Positions 62,846 to 64,000 of a stretch of DNA of 64,000 nt are shown here, one piece after another. Position 1 is the stretch's first letter; the number at the start of each line of letters is the position of its first letter. The position numbers and the translations under genes are program-made. This DNA is from Pleionea litopenaei (GTDB lineage Bacteria; Pseudomonadota; Gammaproteobacteria; Enterobacterales; Kangiellaceae): NCBI RefSeq assembly GCF_031198435.1, contig NZ_CP133548.1:3816001-3880000 (forward strand). The letters run 5' to 3'. The notes beneath the pieces are model-generated. The model saw nothing but the letters and a program-made list of their open reading frames with translations. It did no database searches and had not been told where the DNA came from.

Positions 62846-62874
62846 CAAAGAGGAGCTGAACTCCTCTTTGTTTT
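62846..62874 (+). terminator. Rho-independent terminator after dnaE
   Basis: CAAAGAGGAG (62846-62855), loop CTGAA and CTCCTCTTTG (62861-62870) are followed by TTTT. It ends the long envelope/replication gene run and separates it from the convergent aminopeptidase gene. Confidence 0.82.
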
Positions 62875-62915
62875 GATCGTTTTAGTACAGTGACCGGTGA
62901 CCGAGCGTTGACGAT

Positions 62916-64000
62916 CTACAGTAAAAAGCTGCTCGCAAGAGCGACGACGGGTGCTGCGGTCGGTTTATCATGTTGCCAATCGCCGCTCTCAACACCACTT
63001 CCGGCAATATCAATATGACAATAGGGCACTGGCTTCTCGGCGAATTGACCATGCTCATCTAATCCAGATGCAAGACTTAAAAAAGCCATCGGAAATTGAT
63101 GTCCTCGAGCGATAGACACCGAAGGTCCATTATTACTCGACAATACGTCATCCGCTTCGCTACGCGGGCGAATGATTTTCCAGTCTTCTCTTCTTGGCCG
63201 ACTGATTTCACCGCAGTCTCCCCAAGCTTCTCCTGACGCTTGCAGTTGTTGAGCCAAGCCTTGCTGTCGCGCTGGGCCATTTTCAACATAAATCGTATAA
63301 GGACCCGCGGTCAAAGCAGCATGACCCGTCAAGGTGGCGATGGTAAATAGCGACGGGTTTACTTCTGATGTTGCTTGGGCACGACAATGAGATAATAAAT
63401 CGCACATGACTAAACGGCCTTCGGCATCGGTATTACCAATACGCACGCGTTTACCTGAATGAGCAGTAATAATTTCATCAGCAACAAAACAGTCAGCACC
63501 AATGCTATTGCGAACGGCACCAATTTTTGCAATTACTTTTAATCCCTTGGGTTTTAATTCAGCGATAGCTTTCATAAATCCGGCTACTGCTGCAGCGCCT
63601 CCCTTGTCCCGACTCATTCCTGCCATATGCCCACCAACTTTTAAGTCGGCGCCGCCAGTGTCGTAGGTCACGGCTTTTCCGACGAGCATTAAGGTTCGCT
63701 CAATCGGCCCTTCACCTTGATAAGTCAGGTGAATAACACGGGGTTGGTGACGTTCTACCGATTGTGAAGCTCTAGCAACTGCTGCGAGCAATGGGTACTC
63801 TGTCTCTAGGGTTTTACGATCGCTTTCAACACTTACTTGAACGCTACTGCCTGCAAACGCTTGCTCGCAATAGTCTGCGAATTTTGGCGGTGCCATTCGC
63901 TCAGGCTCAGTTCCGCACAGATCTCTGGCTAATCGTCGGCCACTTTCCAGAGCCGTTAGAAACTCGGCATTGGTCTTTCCATCAGCGTCTAACAAAAATA
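62916..64000 (-). CDS. M17 leucyl aminopeptidase-family protein, C-terminal part (cut by window edge)
   Basis: About 361 residues are visible; the frame stays open to the right edge, so the N-terminus is missing (the family is about 500 residues). The catalytic domain has LVGKAVTYDTGGADLKVGG (metal-binding Lys and Asp), AGMSRDKGGAAAVAGFM (metal Asp), and IGNTDAEGRLVMCDLL (metal Asp/Glu and the conserved Arg). A short PVPYCHIDIAGSGVE motif lies near the end. It would remove N-terminal amino acids from peptides. The active-site spellings differ somewhat from E. coli PepA (DSGG, NTDAEGRLVLCD), so it may be a separate M17 subgroup. Confidence 0.88.
   Translation of the reverse strand, partial: FLLDADGKTNAEFLTALESGRRLARDLCGTEPERMAPPKFADYCEQAFAGSSVQVSVESDRKTLETEYPLLAAVARASQSVERHQPRVIHLTYQGEGPIERTLMLVGKAVTYDTGGADLKVGGHMAGMSRDKGGAAAVAGFMKAIAELKPKGLKVIAKIGAVRNSIGADCFVADEIITAHSGKRVRIGNTDAEGRLVMCDLLSHCRAQATSEVNPSLFTIATLTGHAALTAGPYTIYVENGPARQQGLAQQLQASGEAWGDCGEISRPRREDWKIIRPRSEADDVLSSNNGPSVSIARGHQFPMAFLSLASGLDEHGQFAEKPVPYCHIDIAGSGVESGDWQHDKPTAAPVVALASSFLL

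Overview
The window reads as a chromosomal segment of a free-living, probably marine gammaproteobacterium of moderate G+C. The main support is one long plus-strand run in the typical gammaproteobacterial order: rpsB-tsf-pyrH-frr-uppS-cdsA-dxr-rseP-bamA-skp-lpxD-fabZ-lpxA-lpxB-rnhB-dnaE, with map, glnD and dapD on the opposite strand. RlmG-, YajG- and AmpG-type genes agree with this. A relative of the Kangiellaceae or neighbouring Oceanospirillales/Alteromonadales is my inference only; there is no rRNA to test it. I saw no tRNA, rRNA, CRISPR array, transposase, integrase or phage gene.

Layout. 1-7.5 kb (minus strand): edge of a membrane-anchored protein; ABC exporter (ATPase, permease), ampG and panE in one tight operon; an outer-membrane barrel; then rlmG-yajG ending at a clear terminator. 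7.6-13 kb: phaB, a GYF-domain basic protein behind a perfect CRP-type site, a minus-strand lysine/peptidoglycan operon (YffB-like, dapE, M15 peptidase), and a secreted Cys-containing protein. 13.0-38.1 kb: a large alpha-glucan locus. 38.4-39.7 kb: a secreted chalcone-isomerase-like/TonB-C fusion. 39.8-62.8 kb: the housekeeping cell-envelope and translation block. 62.9-64 kb: an M17 aminopeptidase cut by the right edge.

The alpha-glucan locus appears to be a self-contained starch/maltodextrin system. At the cell surface or in the periplasm, three lipoprotein enzymes (a modular pullulanase, a GH31 glucosidase/transglucosylase and a GH13 amylase) would cut and rearrange glucans. A TonB-dependent receptor would carry oligosaccharides over the outer membrane, and an MFS sugar:cation symporter over the inner membrane. 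In the cytoplasm GlgP, GlgB, GlgX and MalQ would phosphorylase-cleave, branch, debranch and disproportionate them. A LacI-family regulator ends the locus. Two perfect 14-bp palindromes (TGCATACGTATGCA) lie upstream of glgP, and two degenerate copies lie upstream of the receptor gene; together they suggest one regulon. No glgC, glgA, ABC maltose importer, PTS or SusD-like gene is present here.

Intergenic regions carry several unrelated short imperfect tandem arrays (units of 13-20 bp), a perfect 12-bp hairpin over the start codon of the ABC ATPase, and a long untranslated region ahead of glgP. Many starts were moved inward from the longest open frame, because a Shine-Dalgarno motif and signal-peptide or family start support the inner codon.
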